NCBI GenBank assembly: GCA_028694155.1
Contig: JAQUTY010000006.1
Coordinates: 1 to 64,000 of the forward strand
DNA: 64,000 nucleotides
Source: Eubacteriales bacterium
GTDB taxonomy: Bacteria; Bacillota; Clostridia; Christensenellales; CAG-138
Reading direction: 5' to 3'
Part shown: positions 37,291 to 45,710 of the stretch, piece by piece
How the letters are laid out: each line of letters begins with the position of its first letter
How positions within the stretch are numbered: the stretch's first letter is position 1
The notes under the pieces: generated by a model
What the model saw: the letters and a program-made list of their open reading frames with translations, nothing else
Databases searched by the model: none
Told to the model about the DNA's origin: nothing
Position numbers and translations under genes: made by a program

Positions 37291-38718
37291 ATGAGTAAGC
37301 TGAATGAACTATTTAATAAAGAACTGCACATTGTAAACTTCGGTATCGAATCGTTCTACCATGACCTAAAAGGGCAGAAGGAACCTGCGGTGCACGTTGA
37401 CTGGAAGCCCGTTGCAGGTGGCAACAAGGAAGCAGCAGGCAACCTCAGAAAGCTCAAGAATCCCGCCATCTATGAGAAGATTCAAGAGGCAAACAAGGAA
37501 GCACTCAGAAGAATACTTGCAGCGCAGCCAACGCTTGTGGGACTTGGTATAGCCGGAGAGGTAATTCCGGGCATGACAAAGGATACCATACTTCATGCCG
37601 GGCCTCCCATTACATGGGATCGTATGTGCGGCCCAATGAAGGGCGCAGTTATGGGCGGCTTGATTCTTGAAGGTCAGGCAAAGGATCTAAAGGAAGCGGA
37701 AGCTTTGGCGGCATCGGGCAAGATCAAGTTCGATCCCTGCCACATGCACAATGCGGTCGGCCCAATGGCAGGTGTTGTTACCTATTCCATGCCCGTATGG
37801 ATCATTGAGAACAAGGCGTTTGGAAACCGTGCGTACTGCACATTGAATGAGGGACTGGGCAAGGTGCTTAGATTTGGTGCATGTGACCAAGAGGTGTTCA
37901 CACGTCTGCATTGGATGCGTGATGTGCTGTATCCCGTGCTCAAGGCTGGCATGGAGATTAAGGGCGAGATTGATCTCAAGACCATGATAGCACAGGTCTT
38001 GCAGATGGGTGACGAGGCTCACAACCGCAACAAGGCAGGCACGTCCCTGATGTTTAGAGAGCTGACCCCCGCAATCTTGGCGACAGATCTTCCCAATCAA
38101 CAGAAGATTGACGCTTTGAACTTCATCAACAACAACGATCACACATTCCTCAACATTTCCATGCCTGCATGTAAGTGCACAATGGATCCGATATTTGACA
38201 TTCCCTACTGCTCTATCGTTGCCACGATGAACAGAAATGGTACGGATTTCGGCATTCGCATTGCCGGCTTGGGCAAGGATCAATGGTTTGCTGCAACTGC
38301 CGAATATGTTCAGGGTCTGTATTTTCCGGGCTTTACCGAGCAAGACGCTGCTCGTGATTTGGGCGACTCTTGCATCACCGAGACAACGGGTATCGGCGGC
38401 TTCTGCATGGCGGCAGCTCCTGCTATTGTGCAGTTTGTCGGCGGTCAGGTTTCGGACGCACTGAACTATTCCAAAACGATGTATGAGATTACCGTGGGTG
38501 AGGGTCAGGCATACAAGATTCCTGCGCTGGATTTCAGAGGTTCGCCAACGGGCATAGATATGCTCAAAGTAATTGAAACAGGCATTCGCCCCATCATCAA
38601 CACGGGCATTGCACACAAGGATTACGGCGTAGGTCAGGTAGGCGCAGGTATCGTGAATCCCCCCGAAGATTGCTTCATACAGGCTCTAAAGGCGTTTGCG
38701 GATAAGTACGCAGACTAA
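37291..38718 (+). CDS. allG: AllG/YlbE-type DUF1116 protein
   Basis: A 475-aa DUF1116 protein with the family blocks HAGPPITWDRMCGPMKGA and CHMHNAVGPMAGVVTY. The E. coli relative YlbE (AllG) is required for oxamate carbamoyltransferase activity. Together with the two preceding genes it completes the FdrA-AllG-AllH complex. A carbamate kinase, which would recover ATP from carbamoyl phosphate, is not encoded nearby. GGAGG precedes the start. Confidence 0.87.
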   Translation: MSKLNELFNKELHIVNFGIESFYHDLKGQKEPAVHVDWKPVAGGNKEAAGNLRKLKNPAIYEKIQEANKEALRRILAAQPTLVGLGIAGEVIPGMTKDTILHAGPPITWDRMCGPMKGAVMGGLILEGQAKDLKEAEALAASGKIKFDPCHMHNAVGPMAGVVTYSMPVWIIENKAFGNRAYCTLNEGLGKVLRFGACDQEVFTRLHWMRDVLYPVLKAGMEIKGEIDLKTMIAQVLQMGDEAHNRNKAGTSLMFRELTPAILATDLPNQQKIDALNFINNNDHTFLNISMPACKCTMDPIFDIPYCSIVATMNRNGTDFGIRIAGLGKDQWFAATAEYVQGLYFPGFTEQDAARDLGDSCITETTGIGGFCMAAAPAIVQFVGGQVSDALNYSKTMYEITVGEGQAYKIPALDFRGSPTGIDMLKVIETGIRPIINTGIAHKDYGVGQVGAGIVNPPEDCFIQALKAFADKYAD

Positions 38719-38751
38719 AATCATAAGAATAATCAAAAGGAGAACAAAACA

Positions 38752-39558
38752 ATGAGCAAATGGTCAGACATCAAAATTTATGAACTCTCGATCCCGATCG
38801 GCGTGAACACACCGCCGTGGCCGACCTATGAGCCGCTTCAGATGAAGTTTTTCAAGCGTTTGGCACCCAATGGAGCAAACGGTCAGCTTATGACCCACTC
38901 CAATCACGTTGGCACCCACTTGGACGGCCCGCTGCATTTTGATACTGCAGGTCGTGACATGGCAGCGTTGGAGCTGGATAAGCTCTGCGCACCCGGCGTA
39001 GTGGTCGATCTTTCCGATTCTCCGGAGTGCAGAGACTGGGGCATCTATACGCCAGCAGACATTGAAGCTCGTTGCGAGGTCAAAGAGGGCGATATCCTCA
39101 TTATCAACACAGGCTACCATAAGTACGGTTGGGATAGCCCCACTGCCGATGAGCGCAGATATATGCTGCGTCACCCCGGCCCATCGCTGGACTTTGTTCA
39201 GTGGGTTCGCGATAAGAAGATCAAGTGGATCGGCGTTGACTGCGGAAGCGCAGATCATCCGATGAACACAAAGATTCGTGACTGGGAGCCAATGGAAGCT
39301 AAAAAGTGCGACGAACTGATGCAGGAACGCTACGGCAAGACGCTTAACCAAATGTATCCGTGGCCCGATCGCTATCAGGCGATGCATATTGAACTGTTCT
39401 GCAAGCCCTATGAGGCTATTCATGCAGAGTGCTTGGGCGGCGACATTGATAAGCTTTCCAACAAGCGTGTAGTTATCGGCTGCTTCCCGTGGAAGTTGGT
39501 CGGTGGTGAAAGCTGCATTTCAAGAATCGTTGCATTTGACGGTTTTGACGACGTATAA
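38752..39558 (+). CDS. Cyclase-family metal-dependent hydrolase
   Basis: A 268-aa member of the family that includes kynurenine formamidase and isatin hydrolase. The metal-binding motif is clear: HSNHVGTHLDGPLHF (family pattern HxGTHxDxPxHF). Other typical parts are GDILIINTGYHKYG and WIGVDCGSADHP. Members hydrolyse cyclic or N-formyl amides using Mn or Zn. In this operon it could open a lactam or ureide ring made by the molybdenum hydroxylase. A hairpin separates it from the next genes. Confidence 0.87.
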   Translation: MSKWSDIKIYELSIPIGVNTPPWPTYEPLQMKFFKRLAPNGANGQLMTHSNHVGTHLDGPLHFDTAGRDMAALELDKLCAPGVVVDLSDSPECRDWGIYTPADIEARCEVKEGDILIINTGYHKYGWDSPTADERRYMLRHPGPSLDFVQWVRDKKIKWIGVDCGSADHPMNTKIRDWEPMEAKKCDELMQERYGKTLNQMYPWPDRYQAMHIELFCKPYEAIHAECLGGDIDKLSNKRVVIGCFPWKLVGGESCISRIVAFDGFDDV

Positions 39559-39568
39559 GTAAACACAA

Positions 39569-39598
39569 GCAGGCGGATGGCTGTTCCCATCCGCCTGC
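39569..39598 (+). terminator. Terminator-like hairpin inside the operon
   Basis: A 12-bp perfect GC-rich stem (39569-39580 with 39587-39598, 6-nt loop), followed by GTTATTTCATTT. It may partially terminate transcription before the molybdenum hydroxylase genes, lowering their expression relative to the upstream genes. Confidence 0.6.
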
Positions 39599-39622
39599 GT
39601 TATTTCATTTAGGAGGAGAAGG

Positions 39623-40465
39623 ATGAAAGCATTTGATTATCTGCGACCCACTTCGCTGGAAGAAGCGATAGCCATGCGCATTAAGTATGGCGACAAGGCT
39701 GTAATTCTCAATGGCGGAACGGACAGGGTGATACAGTTGCGTGAACGACTGATAGCGCCTGACTACGTTATCGATATCAAGCATATTCCCGACTTGAACG
39801 AAATCAAGTTTAGCAAGCAGGAAGGTTTGGTCATCGGTGCTTGTGTAAATATGAATACTATCGGGGAAAACCCCGACGTAATAAAGTTCTATCCCTACTT
39901 GGCGGAGGCGGCACTATCTGTTGGAAGCAAACAGGTGCGCAACAGAGCTACCTGCGCAGGCAACATCATTAACGCATCGCCGCTATGCGACACAGGCACG
40001 CCGCTGTATGTTGCTGATGCAAAAATCGGAATGGTGGGACAGAACGGATACAGAGAGGTACCCATTACCGAGTTTATCACCTTTGTAAGACGGACGGTTC
40101 TGCAACCAGACGAGATTGTCACCTGCATAAAGGTTCCGTACTATGAAGGCTCCAAGGGCATATTCACAAAGATTGCACGCAGAAAAGAGGTTGATCTTTC
40201 GACCATTTGCGGCACGGTACTAAAAAGAGGCGATGAGTATAAGCTGGCGTTCGGTGCGGTCGCTCCAACGCCTGTAAGACTTAAAAAGACAGAGGAGCTG
40301 CTAAAGGGCAAGAAGCTCGATGAGGCAATTATCGAGGAGGCGGCTGCATTGGCACAGACCGAGGTGTCGCCAATTTCCGATGTGCGTGCATCCAAACAAT
40401 ATCGTTTGGACGTTGTGGCAGTAATAGTCAGACGCAGCTTGAAGCAGATGATGGAGGAGGGCTAG
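39623..40465 (+). CDS. Molybdenum hydroxylase, FAD-binding subunit
   Basis: A 280-aa medium subunit of the xanthine dehydrogenase family. The FAD region has ILNGGTDRVIQLRE, GACVNMNTIG and VGSKQVRNRATCAGNIINASPLCDT, where the flavin pyrophosphate is bound; a CO-dehydrogenase flavoprotein C-terminal domain follows (about 175-275). Together with the next two genes it forms the electron-transfer chain Mo, 2Fe-2S, FAD. It starts 64 bp after the cyclase gene, behind GGAGGAG. Confidence 0.92.
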   Translation: MKAFDYLRPTSLEEAIAMRIKYGDKAVILNGGTDRVIQLRERLIAPDYVIDIKHIPDLNEIKFSKQEGLVIGACVNMNTIGENPDVIKFYPYLAEAALSVGSKQVRNRATCAGNIINASPLCDTGTPLYVADAKIGMVGQNGYREVPITEFITFVRRTVLQPDEIVTCIKVPYYEGSKGIFTKIARRKEVDLSTICGTVLKRGDEYKLAFGAVAPTPVRLKKTEELLKGKKLDEAIIEEAAALAQTEVSPISDVRASKQYRLDVVAVIVRRSLKQMMEEG

Positions 40466-40468
40466 AAC

Positions 40469-40945
40469 ATGAAATATCCAATTCATTTTTTCGTAAACGA
40501 TGAGGCTATGGACTTAGAGGTGGAAGCCAACAAGACTATGCTCAACGTTCTGCGCGACCAGCTCTGCATGACGGGAACGAAGGAGGGCTGCGGCGCAGGA
40601 GAGTGCGGCGCATGTACTGTCATTGTTGACGGAAAGCCCATCAATGCCTGCTTGGTGCTTGCTCCTGAAATGGACGGAATGCACATTACTACCATCGAGG
40701 GCATAGCAAAGGACGGCGAGCTGTCCCCGCTGCAAAAAGCATTTGTCAGTCATTCTGCTCTGCAATGCGGCTTCTGCACCCCGGGATTTGTAATGTCGGG
40801 CACTGCTCTGCTCATGGAGAACCCACACCCGACAAGACCGGAAATTATCAGGGCTATATCGGGCAATTTGTGCAGATGTACGGGTTATATCCGTATCATT
40901 GAGGCAATCGAAGAGGTTGCCAACCAGTACAAGGGAGGTGAATAG
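40469..40945 (+). CDS. Molybdenum hydroxylase, [2Fe-2S] subunit
   Basis: A 158-aa ferredoxin-like small subunit. The plant-type cluster is bound by GCGAGECGACTVIVDGKPINAC and the second cluster by QCGFCTPGF with LCRCTGY, so all eight Cys ligands are present. It starts 3 bases after the FAD-subunit stop and ends 2 bases before the large subunit, consistent with stoichiometric synthesis. Confidence 0.94.
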   Translation: MKYPIHFFVNDEAMDLEVEANKTMLNVLRDQLCMTGTKEGCGAGECGACTVIVDGKPINACLVLAPEMDGMHITTIEGIAKDGELSPLQKAFVSHSALQCGFCTPGFVMSGTALLMENPHPTRPEIIRAISGNLCRCTGYIRIIEAIEEVANQYKGGE

Positions 40946-40947
40946 TC

Positions 40948-43287
40948 ATGGAAGAACTGAAACATGTGGGCGTATCGTATGACCGTAGTGACGCCATAAA
41001 AAAAGTAACCGGCGCGGCAGAGTATGTTGATGATATTCGACTGCCCAGAATGCTGTATGCTCAGTGCGTCAGAAGTCCCTATGCACATGCAAAAATCCTT
41101 GCGGTGGACACGTCCGAGGCGGAGAAGATAACAGGCGTCCGTGCAATAATCACGGGTGACGAGTATCATAACCGTGCAGGTCTGTACCTTGAGGACAGAT
41201 ACTTTATGGCAAAAATCGGCGATACGGCAAAGTACATGGGAGAGGCTGTTGCGGCTGTTGCAGCGGAAACTCCTGAAATTGCACAGGCCGCTTGCGACGC
41301 CATCAAGGTTGAATATGAACCATTGCCTGCTGTTACTGATGCTCTTGAGGGCATGAAGCCCGATGCTCCAATCATTCACCCCGATCTTGGCAAATATAAG
41401 GTCGCACCGATATTTTATCCCAAACCCGGAACAAACATCTCGCACCACTATGTTCTGCGCAAGGGCGACTTTGAACAGGCATGCAAGGACGCAGACAAAA
41501 TATACGAGAATTCATACTACATTCCCCATGTGCAGCACGTTCCGCTTGAGCCGCATGGCTGTATAGCCAGATTTGACGCTGACGGCAAATGTACTGTTTG
41601 GGCAAGCTGTCAGTCGCCATATGCGGTAAGACAAGCGCTTTCCGTTGCGTTTGATTTGCCACTTAACAAGGTCAGAGTCATTTCTCAGGCGGTTGGCGGT
41701 GGCTTTGGCTCAAAGGCAGGAACGACGCTTGAGGGCATAGTCATTCCGCTTGCAAAGAAATGCCACGGCAGACCGGTCAAGCTCGCTTATACCCGTGAGG
41801 ACGAATTTGTCAATGCCTATGTGCGACAGGGTATGCACGCCACAATCAAGACGGCTGTTCGCAAGGACGGAAAGATTCTGGGCGTACACAACAATTTTGC
41901 TTGGGACGGCGGCGCATACACCGAGTATGGAGTAAACATCACAAAGGCAGGCGGTTGGGCTTCGGCAGGTCCGTATGATATTGACAATGTGTGGACAGAT
42001 AGCTACTGTGTGTACACCAATCACCCCGTTGGTGGCCCGTATCGTGGGTTTGGAATGTGCGAGATTCATTTTGCTATTGAGCAGAATATCGACCAGATTG
42101 CAAAGGATATGGGAATCAGCGAGGTTGATATGCGGCGCATCAATGGACTTAGACCGGGCGGATTTACAGGCATGGGCGAAAAGATGGACGTTGCAGGCTT
42201 GCAGGAATGCTTGGAAACTGTTGTCAAGGATATTGAGTATGATAAGCCCTGTGAGCAGACATCGCCCACAAAGGTGCGCGCAAAGGGCATAGCCGCTGGC
42301 TGGAAGTCTCCGTCAATGCCAACCAACGCCGGCTCGGCTGCAATTATCCGCATGAATGAGGACGGAACCTACTTCCTTATGAGCAGCGGACAGGAAATCG
42401 GTCAGGGTGCGGCAACGGTGCTTCCGCAGATAGCTGCCGAGGTTCTGTCGGTAACACCCGACAAGATTACGTTTATCTCCGGCGACACAGATTGCGCTCC
42501 CTACGAGTGGCAGACGGTTGCAAGCAGAACTACCTACTGCGCAGGCAATGCAGTAAAGCTTGCAGCGGAGGATCTAAAGGATAAGGTGCTGGATTTGGCA
42601 CAGGTAAAGCTGGGAGCGATGAAGCGTGATCTGGATTTTGAGGACGGTTATGTGGTTCACAAGATCTATCCTGAACGCAGAGTGCCCGTAAAGGATTTCG
42701 CACTGGGTATTGCGTTTGAGGACGGTTCGGGATATGGTGGGCCGGCCATAGGCGTAGGCACGTTTACCCTTGAAAATAACATCAACACCGACAAAAAAAC
42801 AGGCGTTGCCAAGCACCATCCGGCAGCATTCTGGACGATGGGAGTCAACGGCTGTGAAGTCGAGGTAGATACGGAAACGGGTCACATCAAGGTGCTCAAG
42901 ATGGTCTCCTGCTTCGATGCAGGCAAGGCAATCAACCCCACCTTGTTCAAGGCACAATCTGAGGGCGCAATGGTTCAAGCACTTGGTACGGCTCTGTTTG
43001 AGGAGCTGAAGCTCAAAGATGGCAAGGTGCTTAACAAGAGCTTCGTGGACTACAAGATTCCCACGGCGGACGATATTCCGGAGCTTGTTGCAAAGTATAT
43101 CGAGCACGCAGAGCCAACCGGCCCTTACGGCGCAAGAGGCGTAGGCGAGCCGCTGATGGTTCCCGGTGCGCCCTGCATTGCAAACGCTGTATACAATGCC
43201 ATAGGCGTGAGATTCACCCGTATGCCAATTACCCCCGATGATGTGTTGAATGCACTTCGCAAGAAGAAGGAAGAGGAAGGGAAATAG
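40948..43287 (+). CDS. Molybdenum hydroxylase, catalytic molybdopterin subunit
   Basis: A 779-aa large subunit. The a/b hammerhead domain is at about 20-130; Mo-pterin contacts include QAVGGGFGSK, GPYRGFGM and the base-catalyst motif ARGVGEPLM. In xanthine dehydrogenases the first motif reads GGGFGGKE, and the Glu contacts the purine; here it is Ala257 (codon 41716-41718). The Arg of YRGFG and Glu of GVGEP are retained. The enzyme should therefore hydroxylate a carbon next to nitrogen or an aldehyde, but xanthine is not the obvious substrate. No maturation factor (XdhC/MocA type) is nearby. It is the last gene of the operon. Confidence 0.92.
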   Translation: MEELKHVGVSYDRSDAIKKVTGAAEYVDDIRLPRMLYAQCVRSPYAHAKILAVDTSEAEKITGVRAIITGDEYHNRAGLYLEDRYFMAKIGDTAKYMGEAVAAVAAETPEIAQAACDAIKVEYEPLPAVTDALEGMKPDAPIIHPDLGKYKVAPIFYPKPGTNISHHYVLRKGDFEQACKDADKIYENSYYIPHVQHVPLEPHGCIARFDADGKCTVWASCQSPYAVRQALSVAFDLPLNKVRVISQAVGGGFGSKAGTTLEGIVIPLAKKCHGRPVKLAYTREDEFVNAYVRQGMHATIKTAVRKDGKILGVHNNFAWDGGAYTEYGVNITKAGGWASAGPYDIDNVWTDSYCVYTNHPVGGPYRGFGMCEIHFAIEQNIDQIAKDMGISEVDMRRINGLRPGGFTGMGEKMDVAGLQECLETVVKDIEYDKPCEQTSPTKVRAKGIAAGWKSPSMPTNAGSAAIIRMNEDGTYFLMSSGQEIGQGAATVLPQIAAEVLSVTPDKITFISGDTDCAPYEWQTVASRTTYCAGNAVKLAAEDLKDKVLDLAQVKLGAMKRDLDFEDGYVVHKIYPERRVPVKDFALGIAFEDGSGYGGPAIGVGTFTLENNINTDKKTGVAKHHPAAFWTMGVNGCEVEVDTETGHIKVLKMVSCFDAGKAINPTLFKAQSEGAMVQALGTALFEELKLKDGKVLNKSFVDYKIPTADDIPELVAKYIEHAEPTGPYGARGVGEPLMVPGAPCIANAVYNAIGVRFTRMPITPDDVLNALRKKKEEEGK

Positions 43288-43322
43288 CACGGCATAGGGC
43301 GTAAAACCCCAACTAACGCTGA

Positions 43323-43359
43323 AGAGCCATTTGCGTGATTGCAGATGGCTCTATATTTT
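43323..43359 (+). terminator. Terminator of the catabolic operon
   Basis: AGAGCCAT (43323-43330) pairs with ATGGCTCT (43345-43352), extended by TTGC/GCAG inside, and TATATTTT follows. It lies between the operon and the convergent alr gene. Confidence 0.75.
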
Positions 43360-43376
43360 GATTGTGTCTGGGTGAA

Positions 43377-44492
43377 CTAACGATAGATTCGTGGCACTCT
43401 TTCGGAAATTGAAAGAAGAATCTCATAGCTTATTGTACCGGCCCATTCTGCAATCTGATCGGCAGTAATGGTTTCATTGCCTTGTGTTCCTATCAGAACG
43501 ACTTCACTACCAATAGCAACATCGGGCACGTCCGAAACATCAACCATCATTTGATCCATGCAAATAGTGCCGATTTGCTTGCAGCGTCTGCCACCTATGA
43601 GCACCTCAGCCTTATTGGTAAGACAACGCTTGTACCCATCTCCATAGCCCACAGCAAGCGTGGCTACCTTGATTGGACGATCTGTCGTGTAGCGGAGACC
43701 ATAGCTTAGGCTTTGCCCTGCTTGTAAAGTGAATAGGTTGACAACGCATGTTTGCCAACTTAGTACAGGCATAAGGTCGTGGCGGGCATCGACCTTGTCG
43801 TTTATCGGACAGCCGTATAGCGAGATGCCAAGCCTGACCATATCATCTTGAAATTGCGAATGCTGGAATATGCCGCCGCTGTTGCAGCAATGAACGATTG
43901 GATTATATCCTGCGGCGTTTACAATCCTTACCATGCTGTGAAACTTATCTGCCTGCATGTTGGTATACTCAACATCACTCGTATCCGCCATGGCAAAATG
44001 AGTGAATATGCCCTCAAAAAGAATATTGGGACAGGTTGCAAGTACCGAGATGAACTCGCACATAGCCTGCTCGGTCTGAATGCCGATACGGTGCATACCC
44101 GAATCAATCTTGATGTGTATTTTCGCTTGTTTATTCGACCTTTTCGCTTCTGCTTGCAGGGCAAGCAGACTGTGCGTAGTAAAGATGGCAAGACTAAGGT
44201 CGTTCTCGATTGCGGAGGATAAATGCTCGTCATCGGTTGCGCCCAGTATGAGAATGGGCAGATGAACACCGTTCTGTCGGAGCTTGACTCCCTCCTCAAC
44301 AATAGCAACGGCTAGATAATCGGCAAGCCGATTCGCTTGCAGGTATTGCCCGACCTCAACAATTCCGTGTCCGTAGGCATTTGCCTTGATTACTGCCAAC
44401 AGCTTAGTTTTGGGATCGAGGCATCGTCTTGCAAGCTCAATATTATTCCTAAGCGCATCGCGCCGGATAGTTACATGTGTACTTCTTAACAT
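43377..44492 (-). CDS. alr: Alanine racemase
   Basis: A PLP enzyme that makes D-alanine for peptidoglycan (or racemises alanine in spores). The protein is 371 aa from the ATG at 44492. The PLP Lys is in AVIKANAYGHG near residue 35 and the opposing catalytic Tyr in SLSYGLRY. A TTG at 44507 is in frame, but the ATG fits the family start better. It is transcribed toward the catabolic operon and is divergent from rsmD. Confidence 0.94.
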   Translation of the reverse strand: MLRSTHVTIRRDALRNNIELARRCLDPKTKLLAVIKANAYGHGIVEVGQYLQANRLADYLAVAIVEEGVKLRQNGVHLPILILGATDDEHLSSAIENDLSLAIFTTHSLLALQAEAKRSNKQAKIHIKIDSGMHRIGIQTEQAMCEFISVLATCPNILFEGIFTHFAMADTSDVEYTNMQADKFHSMVRIVNAAGYNPIVHCCNSGGIFQHSQFQDDMVRLGISLYGCPINDKVDARHDLMPVLSWQTCVVNLFTLQAGQSLSYGLRYTTDRPIKVATLAVGYGDGYKRCLTNKAEVLIGGRRCKQIGTICMDQMMVDVSDVPDVAIGSEVVLIGTQGNETITADQIAEWAGTISYEILLSISERVPRIYR

Positions 44493-44523
44493 ATTCTCAC
44501 AATCCAATTACTTCTTAATGTAT

Positions 44524-44552
44524 ATTGTCGCGCTTATTAGTAAATATTGCAA
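44524..44552 (-). promoter_or_regulatory. Possible alr promoter
   Basis: On the minus strand TTGCAA (44552-44547), 17-bp spacer and GACAAT (44529-44524). The -10 match is four of six. Confidence 0.4.
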
Positions 44553-44597
44553 GTATAAAAACAAATATTTTTTGTTAACAATTTGTTCAAAAAGTAC

Positions 44598-44626
44598 TTG
44601 CTATTTTCTAGGGGTGGTGTTAAAAT
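44598..44626 (+). promoter_or_regulatory. Promoter of rsmD-coaD
   Basis: TTGCTA (44598-44603), 17-bp spacer, TAAAAT (44621-44626). Confidence 0.6.
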
Positions 44627-44664
44627 GGGATTAGCATTCAAGATGTTGGGTTTGGAGGCAGGAT

Positions 44665-45225
44665 TTGCGTATCATAGCTGGAACCGCAGGAGGTCGTGTG
44701 TTCGAGGCACCAAAGGGTTTGGACACAAGACCAACGCTGGATAGAGTAAAGGAAGGCATATTCGGCAGTTTGCAGTTCGACATTCCGTATTCGGACGTCT
44801 TGGATCTGTTTTCTGGTTCGGGCAATTTGGGGTTGGAGGCTGCTTCTAGGGGCGCAAAGCGTGTGGTTTGTAATGACCACGATGCTGGTTGTGCTGCCAT
44901 GATTACAGATAATGCCAAGGTGCTCGGTCTGGACGGGATAGTATCCGTCCTGCAACTCGATTATCGTGATGCGATAGCGAGACTCATGCAAAGGAACGAG
45001 TGCTTCGACATTGTTTTTTTGGATGCACCTTATTACCAGAATGTAGCGCAAAACGCTTGCGAGCTGCTCTTTAGGGGCGGAATGATTAAAGATGGTGGCG
45101 TGGTTGTCGTTGAACACGACTTTAAGTTGCCGCCGCATCCCATAGAAGGGCTGATGCGTGTGCGAAAAACAAAGAAGTATGGCATCTGCGGCGTTACAAT
45201 GTTACAGAAGGAGGATGTCCTTTGA
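44665..45225 (+). CDS. rsmD: 16S rRNA (guanine966-N2)-methyltransferase RsmD
   Basis: Methylates G966 of 16S rRNA with S-adenosylmethionine. The protein is 186 aa. Motifs are RIIAGTAGGRVFEAPKG at the start, DLFSGSGNLGLEAASRGA for SAM binding, and FLDAPYY at the N6/N2-methylase motif (family usually DPPY, here Asp-Ala-Pro-Tyr). The start codon is TTG with GGAGG 6 bases upstream. It overlaps coaD by 4 bases, the common Firmicute pair. Confidence 0.93.
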   Translation: MRIIAGTAGGRVFEAPKGLDTRPTLDRVKEGIFGSLQFDIPYSDVLDLFSGSGNLGLEAASRGAKRVVCNDHDAGCAAMITDNAKVLGLDGIVSVLQLDYRDAIARLMQRNECFDIVFLDAPYYQNVAQNACELLFRGGMIKDGGVVVVEHDFKLPPHPIEGLMRVRKTKKYGICGVTMLQKEDVL

Positions 45226-45710
45226 AAATTGGAGTATATCCGGGGAGTTTCGATCCGTTTACGGTCGGGCATTTGGACGTTTTGAAAAATGCTGCACCAT
45301 TATTTGACAAACTGTATGTTGCTGTGTTATATAATGCAGGTAAGAGTGCAACGTTTTCGGTAGACGACCGTGTGGATATGATAAACAGGGTGATTGAACA
45401 TGAGCATTTAGAGAATGTTCATTCGGGAAGGTTTGACGGGCTTTTGGTTGATTATGCATCTAAGGTGGGAGCAGAGTTCATTATTCGCGGACTAAGGGCG
45501 ACTAGCGACTTTGAATACGAGTTCCAGATTGACGCTGTGAACAGACATCTCAATTCTAAAGTCAAGACCGTGTATTTCATGGCAAGCCCAGCACATTCAT
45601 TCCTAAGTTCAAGCAACGTAAAGGAAATTTGTTGCTACGACGGCAACATCGAGGGGTTGGTTCCTCAATACAATAAAGAAAGAATTTGTGAAAGGTTGAT
45701 AAGGCAATGA
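45222..45710 (+). CDS. coaD: Phosphopantetheine adenylyltransferase
   Basis: Catalyses the penultimate step of coenzyme A synthesis. The protein is 162 aa. The nucleotidyltransferase motif is GSFDPFTVGHLDVL at residues about 8-21, and FLSSSNVKEI is the later conserved block. The start codon is TTG inside the rsmD end. The 3' end overlaps the following coiled-coil gene by 4 bases. Confidence 0.96.
   Translation: MKIGVYPGSFDPFTVGHLDVLKNAAPLFDKLYVAVLYNAGKSATFSVDDRVDMINRVIEHEHLENVHSGRFDGLLVDYASKVGAEFIIRGLRATSDFEYEFQIDAVNRHLNSKVKTVYFMASPAHSFLSSSNVKEICCYDGNIEGLVPQYNKERICERLIRQ

Noticed and set aside
37687..38616. 309-codon minus-strand frame opposite the DUF1116 gene
   Set aside because: It has no family motif, is Cys/His-rich in the way antisense frames of this genome are, and lies fully inside a well-supported gene.
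32527..43287. Simple purine (xanthine/allantoin) degradation operon
   Set aside because: Although XDH and the oxamate carbamoyltransferase set are present, no allantoinase, ureidoglycolate enzyme, hydantoinase or carbamate kinase is seen, and the large subunit lacks the purine-binding Glu.
42574..43290. 238-codon minus-strand frame opposite the molybdenum hydroxylase
   Set aside because: Mirror frame of a clear catalytic subunit, without a ribosome binding site.
44625..44744. Short frame upstream of and overlapping rsmD
   Set aside because: Its ATG lies within the -10 box and therefore before the predicted transcript start.
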